From: a virus
Direction: 5' to 3' (one strand)
IMG/VR virus record: IMGVR_UViG_3300037010_000199
Span: 1 to 22,291 of that record
Length of the DNA stretch: 22,291 nucleotides
The notes below the pieces were generated by a model, which saw nothing but the letters and a program-made list of their open reading frames with translations, did not search any database and had not been told where the DNA came from. The first letter of the stretch is position 1. Every line of letters begins with the position of its first letter. The translations under genes and the position numbers were made by a program. This document shows positions 14,006-22,100 of this stretch, in pieces.

Positions 14006-15718
14006 TTAAAGTTGAGTTGTGGCTGTTCTATTAACTTGTGTAATGTCTAGTTGTAAGTGAACCCACCCAGTATCCCATATTCTTCTCCAACCCTCACTGA
14101 ACATCTGACCCTCACCTAAACCAAAATCTGGAACAAATGACTGCTTCCTCCACCAGATGAATTTGGGTAACGTGTAGAAGATAGGAACAAACCCAACCAA
14201 AACCTCTTCACTTATACTGAAATATGATCGATTTAGTTTACAGTGTAACAAGCCCTCATAGTTCTCACTCAAATGGTTTATGAACTTGTTCAACCCACCA
14301 ATAATCTCAAAACCATTAAGCTTAGTATATGAATCTATGGTTAAGTCATTATTAGTATGTGAAATAGATAAGACACCAACCAACTCATTATCTAACTTCA
14401 GACCATAGTAAGCATCGGATTTAATATTACCTAGAATTGAATTACTACAGTTGAACACACTAGCTTCTTGTTCATCAAGTTCACAAACAACACAATCATC
14501 TGCTTGGATATTCTCAGCGACTCTAAGCTCTCTTTGAATAATAGACTTAATCACTTCACGTTTAATAGGATCGGCCCAATCTTGCTCAAAGACATGCAGA
14601 AGATGAATCCCCTTTTCGTTGCACATGTTAGTCTTGTTTAGGTGCTTGTATCTAAATCCAAGGTCCTTATCCTTTTCTGAGTCGGCACTATGCCAATAGA
14701 ACCCATTGAACTCAACTGCGAAGGAAGCACTTGGAACATAGATGTCTAATTCTAAAGGAGCAATGATCTTCTTGTTTGATTGATAAACTTCACCAGAATA
14801 AATTGATTGAATATACTCAAAGACTTCATCCTCCCCGCGAGATGTTCCAAACCTAGGTGGATCACAAACCCAACATCTCCAACTTAAAGGGCCATTGGAT
14901 TGCCAATATTCACTTTTACTCCCACAGGTCTTACAAGTAACTGTATCACCGAAGACTGGTTTCCTGCTTGGATCCGTGATCCAAAACTTTAGATTTGACT
15001 TGTTCCTCTTGAAATAAGTTTCCCAATTTGATTGCTGATTACGATTAGCAACCTCTTGGGTTTGTACTGGATAAGCTACACCATATCTCTCTAGGTTAGT
15101 AGACTCAAACTTCTCCTTATGCCGCTGTATTCGATACTCACACTTTAAATTGCTACACTCACCAAATCCATTATTTGCACCTCTAAAGGACAAGTCTCTC
15201 CCACATTCACATTTCGGAATCTCTTGTAGATGATTGATGTATAGATACAACTGAACTGATATTTGATTGACTCTAGCATAATACACTTTAAGATGCCGAA
15301 ATGTAGATCTAAGTTCTTTAAGTTGATAGACACCCTTACCATGTTGATCATAGAGGAGTCTTAATTCCTCCGGTGAAACAATATCACTATTAACGTCTTG
15401 TTCTATGGTCTTTTGTCGTTTAGATCTAGACTGCTCTCTTTGATGTTTGCAGCCTTTAACTGGGCATCTCGTATAACCAACAGCGATGCTACTAAAAGTG
15501 AGTTTTGAACCACAGTTGCAATAGCTTGGCTCTTGTTGATTAATGTAAAGATATAACAGCTCACTCGCAGACTCAATATACGGATACTGAATTCTTAGAT
15601 GAGATATTAGACTTTGAACTCTAGCTAACTTGGTTAGGTTTTTGGGATAAGCATTACTGAGGTCTTGTACCTCTTGAGGGGATAGATTTTCAGACTGATA
15701 ATTACATTTGTTGCACAT
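14006..15718 (-). CDS. EDxHD/Vsr-like homing endonuclease with duplicated zinc domain
   Basis: A 570-residue relative of the endonuclease at 1456-3069. The N-terminal helical-plus-cysteine unit is present twice (ending YCNCG...CPVKGCKH, about 72-97, and KCECG...CSNLKCEY, about 168-194); only one TNLERYGV repeat follows, against five in the other copy. Then come a zinc ribbon (CKTCG...CWVC), the nuclease core LELDIYVP..SFAVEFNGFYWHS with HVFEQDW (EHDW in the other copy), and the family C-terminal domain (YGLKLDNELVGVLSI, IIGGLNKFINHL, MFSEGWRRIWDTGWV). The C-terminal DRR/S.G segment is degenerate here (CKLNRSYFS), so activity is less certain. Start: ATG with an AAGGAA site, 15 bases after the stop of the GIY-YIG gene upstream, so the two form one minus-strand unit. 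Confidence 0.85.
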   Translation of the reverse strand: MCNKCNYQSENLSPQEVQDLSNAYPKNLTKLARVQSLISHLRIQYPYIESASELLYLYINQQEPSYCNCGSKLTFSSIAVGYTRCPVKGCKHQREQSRSKRQKTIEQDVNSDIVSPEELRLLYDQHGKGVYQLKELRSTFRHLKVYYARVNQISVQLYLYINHLQEIPKCECGRDLSFRGANNGFGECSNLKCEYRIQRHKEKFESTNLERYGVAYPVQTQEVANRNQQSNWETYFKRNKSNLKFWITDPSRKPVFGDTVTCKTCGSKSEYWQSNGPLSWRCWVCDPPRFGTSRGEDEVFEYIQSIYSGEVYQSNKKIIAPLELDIYVPSASFAVEFNGFYWHSADSEKDKDLGFRYKHLNKTNMCNEKGIHLLHVFEQDWADPIKREVIKSIIQRELRVAENIQADDCVVCELDEQEASVFNCSNSILGNIKSDAYYGLKLDNELVGVLSISHTNNDLTIDSYTKLNGFEIIGGLNKFINHLSENYEGLLHCKLNRSYFSISEEVLVGFVPIFYTLPKFIWWRKQSFVPDFGLGEGQMFSEGWRRIWDTGWVHLQLDITQVNRTATTQL

Positions 15719-15733
15719 GGCATTTCCTTGATG

Positions 15734-17134
15734 TTACTTAGAATGTGTAAGGCCTCTTCCTCTGTTTAGTAACCTACCTCGGACCCATCCTTGATCTAGA
15801 TAAGATTGGATCTCACTAGATTTAACACGGAGCTCTTCGTTTGTTATGTGATTTGAGACGTAAGATGTCCCTTTAACCTTCGATGTGAAATTCTTTCTAC
15901 CCTTAACCCATCCAGCTGGAACTTCTCCTAAATCTGTAAAGAGTTTACATTCTAAACTGATAGGGTTAGTATAATATGTACCGGAAACACTTCTACCTGG
16001 AACCCATCCTTTGGGAATATCTTCATCTGGATAGAACTTTGTTGACTCATTGGTCTCTGGATTATAGAACCAATTTAATATAGTCCCTTGACCTTGAACC
16101 CATCCATCCGGTATAATATCATCTTCTGAAAACATTCTCGATTTGAGTGTGTTTGGGTTGTGATACTTTTTCAATCCAGATGGACCCGTGCCACGAACCC
16201 AACCTTCTGGTGCCTCATCGTAGAACTTGCCAGTCTCTTTCGTTGCTGGATTGTGCCACCACTCAAAACTATCAACACCCATCCCACGAACCCAGCCTTC
16301 AGGTGTAGTATCAGAGTTAATAATTGCCCTCTCTTTTGTTGCAGGATTGTGCCACCATTCCCCATTTAAGTCTAAACGCCCAGAGATCCAGCCTTCGGGA
16401 ACTGTTTCACCTGAGAAGATTCTTCTTGTTTGTTTAGTAATTGGGTCTGAGTACCAAGAGAAGTCTACACCCATTCCCACGATCCATCCTTTGGGTATTT
16501 CAGCATCTGGATAGAACTTACGATACTCTTTTGTTGCTGGATTGTGCCAGAAATTCATTCCCTTAATAAACCCAGGATTTGCTTCTAACTCATCGTTAGC
16601 GGAATCATTGTATACTAAGCTGACTTGTCTATTATGAGAATCAAAGTACCACTTTGCACCACGACCCTTAACCCAGCCCTCTGGGATGACATCATCCGGA
16701 CTAAATCTGCCACTAATTTTAGTTTCGGGATTGTGATACCAGAATTTGCCACTAACCATAGGGATAAATCCACTAGAGGTTTGATTTGCTAGGTTATAAA
16801 AGCTTTCATTAAATGCAACATTAAAAATACGATGTAGTTTGACTTCTAAATCATAAGCCTTTGCCCTTTTATCAAAACACTGAACTACCTTGTAAGTATA
16901 GTCCTCGGGATTATTGATTTGGTCTTTACGAAAACTTTCATCAGTTGAGGATGATCTATACCAAATACCTAAATCTTTGTGGGGGTGTATATTGGATGTT
17001 CTAGACCCATAGTAGTGCTTATTGGTTACTAGGTTAGTGATGCGATAGACATAATGATACTTGTTGTCTAGTGTACTGGGTTGGGTTGGATTAGCACCAT
17101 AGATTTTTGGCGCATAAGTAGCTGTGTTGCTCAT
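15734..17134 (-). CDS. GIY-YIG homing endonuclease with about nine HNPxT...PxGW repeats
   Basis: A 466-residue protein. I chose the ATG at 17134 (MSNTATYAPKIYGAN) because a GAAGGA site lies just before it; an upstream in-frame ATG at 17197 adds 21 residues with no ribosome site. The nuclease domain (YHYVYRITNLVTNKHYYGSRTS, DLGIWYRSSST, EVKLHRIFNV, NLANQT) is very close to that of the 12306-13589 gene, starting from the same KIYGxNPxQPS leader. The tail is different: about nine repeats of roughly 30 residues, W(Y/W)HNPxTxxxxxF....(I/V)PxGWxxGxG, ending in a degenerate copy. The repeats probably read DNA along the homing site. It lies just past the tail tube terminator. Confidence 0.85.
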   Translation of the reverse strand: MSNTATYAPKIYGANPTQPSTLDNKYHYVYRITNLVTNKHYYGSRTSNIHPHKDLGIWYRSSSTDESFRKDQINNPEDYTYKVVQCFDKRAKAYDLEVKLHRIFNVAFNESFYNLANQTSSGFIPMVSGKFWYHNPETKISGRFSPDDVIPEGWVKGRGAKWYFDSHNRQVSLVYNDSANDELEANPGFIKGMNFWHNPATKEYRKFYPDAEIPKGWIVGMGVDFSWYSDPITKQTRRIFSGETVPEGWISGRLDLNGEWWHNPATKERAIINSDTTPEGWVRGMGVDSFEWWHNPATKETGKFYDEAPEGWVRGTGPSGLKKYHNPNTLKSRMFSEDDIIPDGWVQGQGTILNWFYNPETNESTKFYPDEDIPKGWVPGRSVSGTYYTNPISLECKLFTDLGEVPAGWVKGRKNFTSKVKGTSYVSNHITNEELRVKSSEIQSYLDQGWVRGRLLNRGRGLTHSK

Positions 17135-17225
17135 ATTGAGTCCTTCAATTGTTAGAATGAGTAAAGCCAGTAGATGGTGGTACATCGTGACTGGCACTTT
17201 TTATTTATTACGAACACACAGTCAC

Positions 17226-17253
17226 AAAAAAAGGAGCATATAGCTCCTTTTTT
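17226..17253 (-). terminator. Terminator of the tail tube gene (works on the minus strand)
   Basis: A stem GGAGC / GCTCC extended by A/T pairs (17226-17237 and 17243-17253) closes an ATATA loop. Read on the minus strand, it ends in a run of seven T. It lies 17 bases past the tube stop codon, and could act in both directions. Confidence 0.88.
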
Positions 17254-17269
17254 CTTAGGTTCTAAAACC

Positions 17270-17782
17270 TTACTTGATACGCTTGAACGAACTGTACGAG
17301 AACACCATTGGGCACTCTGCGATGCTGTTGTTAGAATCCCATGCTAAGCTAACTTCACCAACAGAATTTGGGAAAAGGTGATAAAACTCATATTGAGCAT
17401 CTTCGGTGCCATCTCTACTGTATGTTGACACCGTGGCGGTAATCATATGATCCTTGACAGACGCCTTTTGTGTAACGTTCGTTTGACGACCGTTAATTGC
17501 TTCCATCCAGTCTTCAAAAGTTTTGCGAGACTTCAGCCCCTCATCTAGAATTACAGTAACATTCCAGTCTGCAAATTCCTGATCTCCCGGGACTTTAAAT
17601 TGACGTCCCATATAAGGTAGTGTCACAGTAGGGATAGTAACCGCCGGTAGCGAAGCAGCCTTTGCTTTAAACGCCAAGTTCTCTGAGTCACCGTAAGGTG
17701 ATTTAATTTCAACCGTAAACAAGTTAGGGCGCATACCACCCTTAGCGAGTTCGCCAATAAATGAATCCAAGTCCATTGCCAT
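17270..17782 (-). CDS. 19: Tail tube protein (gp19-like)
   Basis: The 170-residue protein forms the inner tail tube through which DNA passes. It follows T4 gp19 closely in length and plan: GGMRPNLFTVEI (T4 FARPNLFQVEI), AFKAKAASLPA (CKATALPA), MGRQFKVPGDQEFADWNVTVI (NRKINVAGDRTFDDWTVTV), FEDWMEAI, and the ending LFPNSVGEVSLAWDSNNSI (LWPTNVGELQLDWDSNNEI). Start: first ATG of MAMDLD, 8 bases after GAGG. In T4 the sheath and tube genes are adjacent and co-directional; here the tube is on the opposite strand, about 5 kb from the sheath, with homing endonuclease genes on both sides. A GATAAATA box lies upstream. Confidence 0.92.
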   Translation of the reverse strand: MAMDLDSFIGELAKGGMRPNLFTVEIKSPYGDSENLAFKAKAASLPAVTIPTVTLPYMGRQFKVPGDQEFADWNVTVILDEGLKSRKTFEDWMEAINGRQTNVTQKASVKDHMITATVSTYSRDGTEDAQYEFYHLFPNSVGEVSLAWDSNNSIAECPMVFSYSSFKRIK

Positions 17783-17869
17783 AATAAAATACCTCTATAG
17801 CTATAATTGTGTGTAGTTTGTAGATTATTCAACAGTACAGTCAAATTCAACCTACACGGTTAACCTTAT

Positions 17870-17877
17870 TATTTATC
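17870..17877 (-). promoter_or_regulatory. Late-promoter-like GATAAATA upstream of the tube gene
   Basis: On the minus strand the octamer GATAAATA, one base from the T4 late consensus TATAAATA, lies about 88 bases before the tube start. The identical octamer precedes the sheath gene at 9138, so the two structural genes may share a late promoter class. Confidence 0.35.
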
Positions 17878-17917
17878 GTAAAGTTTGAACGTTACTAAAG
17901 TCCCATCTATTCTATCC

Positions 17918-19147
17918 CTAGTTCAATCTAACCGCCAACCAGCCCATCAGTTCCCCATATTTTGACTTTTGTTTAAAATCAATTCTCTGATGAGTTCTAG
18001 CAGACTCTAGGAACAGTCTAGGGGGATATCCGTGTTCCTTGCACCATGAGTTTAGTGAGCAAGTCAAGCTAACCACCAGTTCGTCCTGACTGTTATAGAT
18101 TGCGTAGAGTCCGAGTGAGCCGTTCTCGAGCTTCTTCTGGTGTTCTTGCTGTTTTGCAATCTTTCTAGTCTGTGTTCGGAGATCTTCAGCCCAGTCTGCT
18201 ACAAAGACATCCGGTGTTCCCATCAGTTCGTTTAGTAGCAAGTTATAGTGCAGCTCAGTATCTAGGGGTTCTTTAGACACTGTTTCACCAGTTGGTGTCA
18301 TGCCATCTTTTAGCAGTTTAGTAAGCTGTCTAACAGTCAACTGTAGATGTTTGCGGAGGAAGCGTCTAGTTCCAATGCAGTAAACTGTTTGGTTTGCTGA
18401 GAAGCTAACTTGTCGTGTTGAGTCAATGTGGTCTACAACACAGACCTTTCTGCTCAGGAGGTCAAAGATAAACTGCTTGTTCTTGTTGTGGGATTCCTTT
18501 GTCCAGCCATCTGGGATTGGGAGATCTTGTGGGTGACGTTTGAACACACCACTCTTGGTGCATTTGATTGACACTGTGCCTTTGCTTGGGCTGAAGATCC
18601 CCCAGTCTGGGTGAGGCAGGTCTCGGTCAAAGAACTTGATCTCTTTTGTGCTGGGGTCAATCAATGCAACCTTGCCTAGCTTTGGGCCGTGTTTGATGAA
18701 GCCATCTGGGATTGGTTGATCTTGTGGGATGTAGGTCCTGATGTTTGTTTCGACGTTGAGGATGCTTGTGTGGCCCACATGACAGAATTTCAATCCATCG
18801 TTTGAGTTCCTTGCGCGATTGAGGAACAGTGGGTTTTTGTGAACGTTGAACATCTCGTGAAGCTGGTTCTCGTGGTTGAGTGCTTCTGCGTGACTCTCCC
18901 ATGCACTCAGGATGTGATGAGTGAAGACTTCTGGGTGTTGCTGTTGTTCTTTGATGAAGAGTTTGTTTGATGAAGAGCTGAAGTAGACCACACCTAGATC
19001 AAAGTGTGGCGTTGTCTTCTTGCTAGTGCGGCAACCAATGTAGGCAACACAGTCTCGGTGGTTGATGATGATGTATGTGTATGATTTTAGACTTGTAGAA
19101 AGGATTTCGTTGTTGTGGACCCAGTTGATCAGATCATTGAAATCCAT
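17918..19147 (-). CDS. GIY-YIG homing endonuclease between two tail genes
   Basis: A 409-residue protein from the ATG at 19147 (MDFNDLINW); a longer reading from a TTG at 19195 would overlap the upstream tail gene. The GIY-YIG domain has YTYIIINHRDCVAYIGCRTS, DLGVVYFSSSS, NQLHEMFNV and LNRARN, sharing the DLG..Y.SSSS block with the other two GIY-YIG proteins but otherwise distant. The middle has short copies of (I)PxxxPIPDGW-type repeats. The C-terminal part, VVSLTCSLNSWCKEHGYPPRLFLESARTH, resembles a helix-turn-helix specificity module (NUMOD-like). By eye the gene is more GC-rich than the tail genes around it, suggesting recent arrival from another genome. The ribosome site is poor, so it may rely on coupling to the tail gene that ends 14 bases upstream. 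Confidence 0.8.
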   Translation of the reverse strand: MDFNDLINWVHNNEILSTSLKSYTYIIINHRDCVAYIGCRTSKKTTPHFDLGVVYFSSSSNKLFIKEQQQHPEVFTHHILSAWESHAEALNHENQLHEMFNVHKNPLFLNRARNSNDGLKFCHVGHTSILNVETNIRTYIPQDQPIPDGFIKHGPKLGKVALIDPSTKEIKFFDRDLPHPDWGIFSPSKGTVSIKCTKSGVFKRHPQDLPIPDGWTKESHNKNKQFIFDLLSRKVCVVDHIDSTRQVSFSANQTVYCIGTRRFLRKHLQLTVRQLTKLLKDGMTPTGETVSKEPLDTELHYNLLLNELMGTPDVFVADWAEDLRTQTRKIAKQQEHQKKLENGSLGLYAIYNSQDELVVSLTCSLNSWCKEHGYPPRLFLESARTHQRIDFKQKSKYGELMGWLAVRLN

Positions 19148-19161
19148 GAAATTCCATCTTG

Positions 19162-19995
19162 TTACAATCGACTTGACACAATGCCAACGCCACAAGTGCT
19201 ATCGTTGTTATTGTTACTGTGATTGATATGGTTGCCACTGTTGCCACTGTTGCCATTGAGGACTTGTTCGGATTGAGTTGTTGCTAGACTAGCCATAAAG
19301 TTGTCACCCATCATGTCAATGTGCCATGGTTCGCCGTTGATCAGTGAATAGCCAACTGGCACTGTACCAGTCTTCTGATACTCTTTAGACATTTTAAACA
19401 GCTTACCTTCGTAGACCTTATAGTCTGCATCGTTGTTGTAAGTCTCAGCTGATCCAATGCCATCACCTTTGAACATGCCGTGGGTGCCTGGACCGCTACC
19501 TAAGTTATGTTCACCTGCTGTTCCAATCTTTCTGAACTTGAACCCAGAGAATTCAAAGGTCGCATCAAACACAAATGAGTCATCCGAGTATTCAGTATTA
19601 AAGGTGGGTGATTGTACATTAGTAATCACCATATTAGCAAACTCAAACTTAAACCGTGGTACGTTATAAGTGTCCATAGCAAAGAGAGTGCAATTCCCAG
19701 TGATTGGTGCGTGTGCAGATGCTCGACTCTGAGTAAACAAGTTACCATACAGGATTGTCATGATTTCCCAATTCTCATCTAGGATGAATCTAGCACTAAT
19801 TGAGTCAAATTGTGGAGTATCGCCCATTGTCTTAAACACTCCTGGGCCATACGAAGCATTAGCACTAGACAAAGTAACACTAGGAACAGTGAAACTCTGA
19901 ATCCATGGGGTAATATCAACCACCTTGCCACCTGGGATTACAACATCCATAGTGATCATCCAACCTGAGTTTCTTGCTGGGTTGATTAATAACAT
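19162..19995 (-). CDS. Tube-fold tail protein, possibly the tail tube initiator (gp54-like)
   Basis: A 277-residue protein. The first 185 residues have the strand pattern of tail tube proteins: an opening NPARNSGWMITMDV, WIQSFTVPSVTLSSANASYG (like gp19 ATALPAG..), DTPQFDSISARFILDENWEIM (like gp19 DRTFDDWTVTVMNDE), and FKFEFANMVITNVQSPTFNTE. It is longer than gp19 and not closely similar to it, so gp54 (the protein that starts the tube on the baseplate) or another tube paralogue are the options. The last 90 residues are glycine- and asparagine-rich (GNSGNSGNHINHSNNNND), low-complexity sequence that may have changed when the endonuclease gene inserted behind it. Start: ATG with an AGGA site. 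Confidence 0.6.
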   Translation of the reverse strand: MLLINPARNSGWMITMDVVIPGGKVVDITPWIQSFTVPSVTLSSANASYGPGVFKTMGDTPQFDSISARFILDENWEIMTILYGNLFTQSRASAHAPITGNCTLFAMDTYNVPRFKFEFANMVITNVQSPTFNTEYSDDSFVFDATFEFSGFKFRKIGTAGEHNLGSGPGTHGMFKGDGIGSAETYNNDADYKVYEGKLFKMSKEYQKTGTVPVGYSLINGEPWHIDMMGDNFMASLATTQSEQVLNGNSGNSGNHINHSNNNNDSTCGVGIVSSRL

Positions 19996-20012
19996 CTCTT
20001 ATTCCTGCCTAT

Positions 20013-20032
20013 AACTATTTTATAAAGTAGTT
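20013..20032. promoter_or_regulatory. Near-perfect palindrome in the divergent intergenic region
   Basis: AACTATTTTATAAAGTAGTT is a 20-bp inverted repeat (9 of 10 pairs match) centred on TTTATAAA. It occupies the gap between the minus-strand tail gene (starts 19995) and uvsW (starts 20045). It could be a two-way promoter core or an operator; no -35 boxes are seen. Confidence 0.4.
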
Positions 20033-20044
20033 AAGGTGCTAAAA

Positions 20045-21571
20045 ATGTCAGAATTTGAAAATGTGATTACCATAAGTGTAAAGAATACAAGCTATATTAA
20101 AGTAGATTGCACAAGTGCTGGTGTGTGTCACGACATCTATGAGAGATTCAGTTTCTTTGCTGATGGATACAAGTTCCACCCGAAGTTTAAAATGAAGGTC
20201 TGGGATGGCAAAGTTCGCCTGTTCAACTTAAAAGATCGCACACTCCCATTTGGACTCTACCCAGACCTGCTAAAGTGGGCACAGACTCAAAACATTAAAG
20301 TGATTGAGACTTCTCAGGTGATGCCCACTATCCCATTAACTGATGAGGCAATTGAAGAGTTCTCAATGGACAAGCTGTTGCTACCATTTGAACCTAGAGA
20401 CTATCAAGTTAATAGTGCTATTGAAGCACTGCGCATTGGACGCAGGTTGATCATTTCACCAACCGGGTCTGGCAAGTCATTGATTATGCACATTATAACC
20501 CAGTACCTTGAACGTGAAATGGGTTTTAAAAACATCTTAATCGTGGTGCCAACTGTTAGCCTTGTAACTCAGCTCAAATCTGACTTCACAGAATATGCAG
20601 TTAACGATGAGACTTTTGACCCAGATAACATTCTATTAGTTCCAAATGCTAAGAAGATTAAGTGGGACCCAACTAAGAACATCACCATCACAACATGGCA
20701 GAGTATGATGTCAGTAGTCAAAGGTGAGAACGCAGAAGAGTTCTTCTCAAAGTACGAAGCACTGTTAGTTGATGAAGTTCATACAATGGCTGCTAACGTG
20801 GCTAAAGAGATTGCTTTAATGTGTTCACATACTCCAGTGAAAATTGGTATGACTGGAACACTTAGCAACACTAAGTCCGGTGAACTAGCTCTTAAAGGTT
20901 TATTTGGTGCACCATATCATACTACTACTACAGCAGAGCTAATTGAAGATGGTACCCTAACTGATGTTAAGATTAAAGCGATTCAAGTAACTCACGAAGG
21001 GTTAGTTGAGAAGATGAACTATCATAGCGAAATCGAATACATTAGAAACTCAACTGTTCGGAATCAGTTTATTTGTAAACTAGCTAATAAAGTATCAGAT
21101 ACTGGCAATACACTAATCTTATATCAGAACTTAGACCAAGGTCAGTATTTGTTTGATTGGCTTGTTGCTAACACTACAAATAAGAGTGTCTTCTTTATTA
21201 ATGGAGCAGCTAAGGCAGATGCTAGGGAACACTCTAGAAAGTTCACTGATGCGAATGATGATGTTATTATCGTTGCTAGTTATCAGTTAATGAGTACAGG
21301 GGTTAACATTAAGAATCTACATAACCTTATACTAGCAAGTCCAACTAAGAGTATGATTCGCTTATTACAGTCAGTGGGCAGAACACTTCGTAAACATGAA
21401 AGCAAAGACCAAGCAGTTGTTTATGACTTATATGATATCTTAACATATAGAAAGAAGTCTGATAAGAGCTTTGGTATTAGTCACTTCACTGAGCGATATA
21501 AGATCTACAACCAAGCTAAACTTAGTGTTGATTTAATCAAAGGCCCATTAATCACTGTGACATCCGAATAA
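20045..21571 (+). CDS. uvsW: UvsW-like recombination DNA helicase
   Basis: In T4, UvsW is an SF2 helicase that unwinds R-loops and branched DNA and shifts replication from origins to recombination. This 508-residue protein carries the UvsW N-terminal domain (FSFFADGYKFHPKFKMKVWDGKVRLFN; T4 has the same FF-DGY-F-P-F-WDG-IRL pattern), then FEPRDYQVNSAIEAL (Q motif region), Walker A SPTGSGKS (about 136-143), VVPTVSLVTQL (Ia), LLVDEVHTM (DEVH), GMTGTL (III), VIIVASYQLMSTGVNIKNLHNLILA (V), and LLQSVGRTLRKHESK (VI). T4 UvsW has about 587 residues, so this is somewhat shorter at the C-terminus. The start is taken as the ATG at 20045; an in-frame GTG at 20036 overlaps the ribosome site TAAGG. Confidence 0.92.
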   Translation: MSEFENVITISVKNTSYIKVDCTSAGVCHDIYERFSFFADGYKFHPKFKMKVWDGKVRLFNLKDRTLPFGLYPDLLKWAQTQNIKVIETSQVMPTIPLTDEAIEEFSMDKLLLPFEPRDYQVNSAIEALRIGRRLIISPTGSGKSLIMHIITQYLEREMGFKNILIVVPTVSLVTQLKSDFTEYAVNDETFDPDNILLVPNAKKIKWDPTKNITITTWQSMMSVVKGENAEEFFSKYEALLVDEVHTMAANVAKEIALMCSHTPVKIGMTGTLSNTKSGELALKGLFGAPYHTTTTAELIEDGTLTDVKIKAIQVTHEGLVEKMNYHSEIEYIRNSTVRNQFICKLANKVSDTGNTLILYQNLDQGQYLFDWLVANTTNKSVFFINGAAKADAREHSRKFTDANDDVIIVASYQLMSTGVNIKNLHNLILASPTKSMIRLLQSVGRTLRKHESKDQAVVYDLYDILTYRKKSDKSFGISHFTERYKIYNQAKLSVDLIKGPLITVTSE

Positions 21572-21574
21572 TTC

Positions 21575-21672
21575 CTGCTTGTAAGGTGTCAAATAAGCTC
21601 TACAGTAAACGATCTATCTAAAGTGACATCAATATACATCTTTTAGGTGAAGTCGCAGTGTAGAGCTTATAA
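21575..21672. repeat. Palindromic repeat element, copy B
   Basis: Left flank CTGCTTGTAAGGTGTCAAAT, left arm AAGCTCTACAGTAAACGATC (21595-21614), core about 21615-21645 (TATCTAAAGTGACATCAA and onward), right arm AAGTCGCAGTGTAGAGCTT (21650-21668). The outer 10 bp of the arms pair perfectly. It lies directly behind uvsW and could also act as its transcript end. Confidence 0.85.
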
Positions 21673-21787
21673 TTAAGTCTAAACCCCCACTCTATATTAT
21701 CCCTCTATTCATTTCTATTCATCTTTGTTGAGATGTTCTAACTGTTTTAACAAGCCCCAATCTCACCTTTGCTGTTCCCTTTATTTC

Positions 21788-21898
21788 TGCTTGTACAGTG
21801 TCAAATAAGCTCTACACTGCGAGATCAATCTAAAGTGATATCAATATATGTCTTTTAAGTGAAGTCGCAGTGTAGAGCTTATAAGAGCGTTATAACTG
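21788..21898. repeat. Palindromic repeat element, copy C
   Basis: The same left flank as copy B (CTGCTTGTA..GTGTCAAAT), left arm AAGCTCTACACTGCGA (21807-21822), a 42-base core, and right arm TCGCAGTGTAGAGCTT (21865-21880): a perfect 16-bp stem. The right flank TATAAGAGCGTT matches copy A. C therefore combines the left flank of B with the right flank of A. Confidence 0.9.
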
Positions 21899-21962
21899 CC
21901 CACTTAATTGCCCACTTGATTTCCCTATTTGATACACTCAATCAATCTCCCTGTTAATTTCA

Positions 21963-21989
21963 GTTCATCACGTTCATCACGTTCATCAA
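21963..21989. repeat. Three tandem GTTCATCAC iterons
   Basis: The 9-bp unit GTTCATCAC occurs three times in a row (last copy ends in A). Its octamer GTTCATCA is the reverse complement of TGATGAAC, which occurs in every unit of the 13-bp array beginning at 22165. Confidence 0.85.
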
Positions 21990-22100
21990 GCAATCTCTGC
22001 TGTCCTACTTCACCACTTATGAAATTTTAGTCGTGGTTACCACCCTTTCTTCCTTTCTGGGAAATGTCTTTGTAACACACATTATAAAAGTATTATTATA

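Larger units (their letters stand above)
21572..22100. other. Long intergenic region with no convincing gene
   Basis: This stretch after uvsW holds two palindromic elements (copies B and C), pyrimidine-rich spacers on the plus strand, a twice-repeated GCCCACTT-like phrase near 21900, and the GTTCATCAC iterons. I find no open frame of useful length and no clear promoter or T-run terminator. Confidence 0.7.

Noticed and set aside
16160-16514. Plus-strand open frames opposite the HNPxT repeat region
   Set aside because: They are antisense shadows of the repeated minus-strand gene.
21788-21898. Integron attC site, because of the imperfect palindrome ending near GCGTTATAAC
   Set aside because: No matching RYYYAAC-type box at the left end, and no cassette arrangement or integrase nearby.
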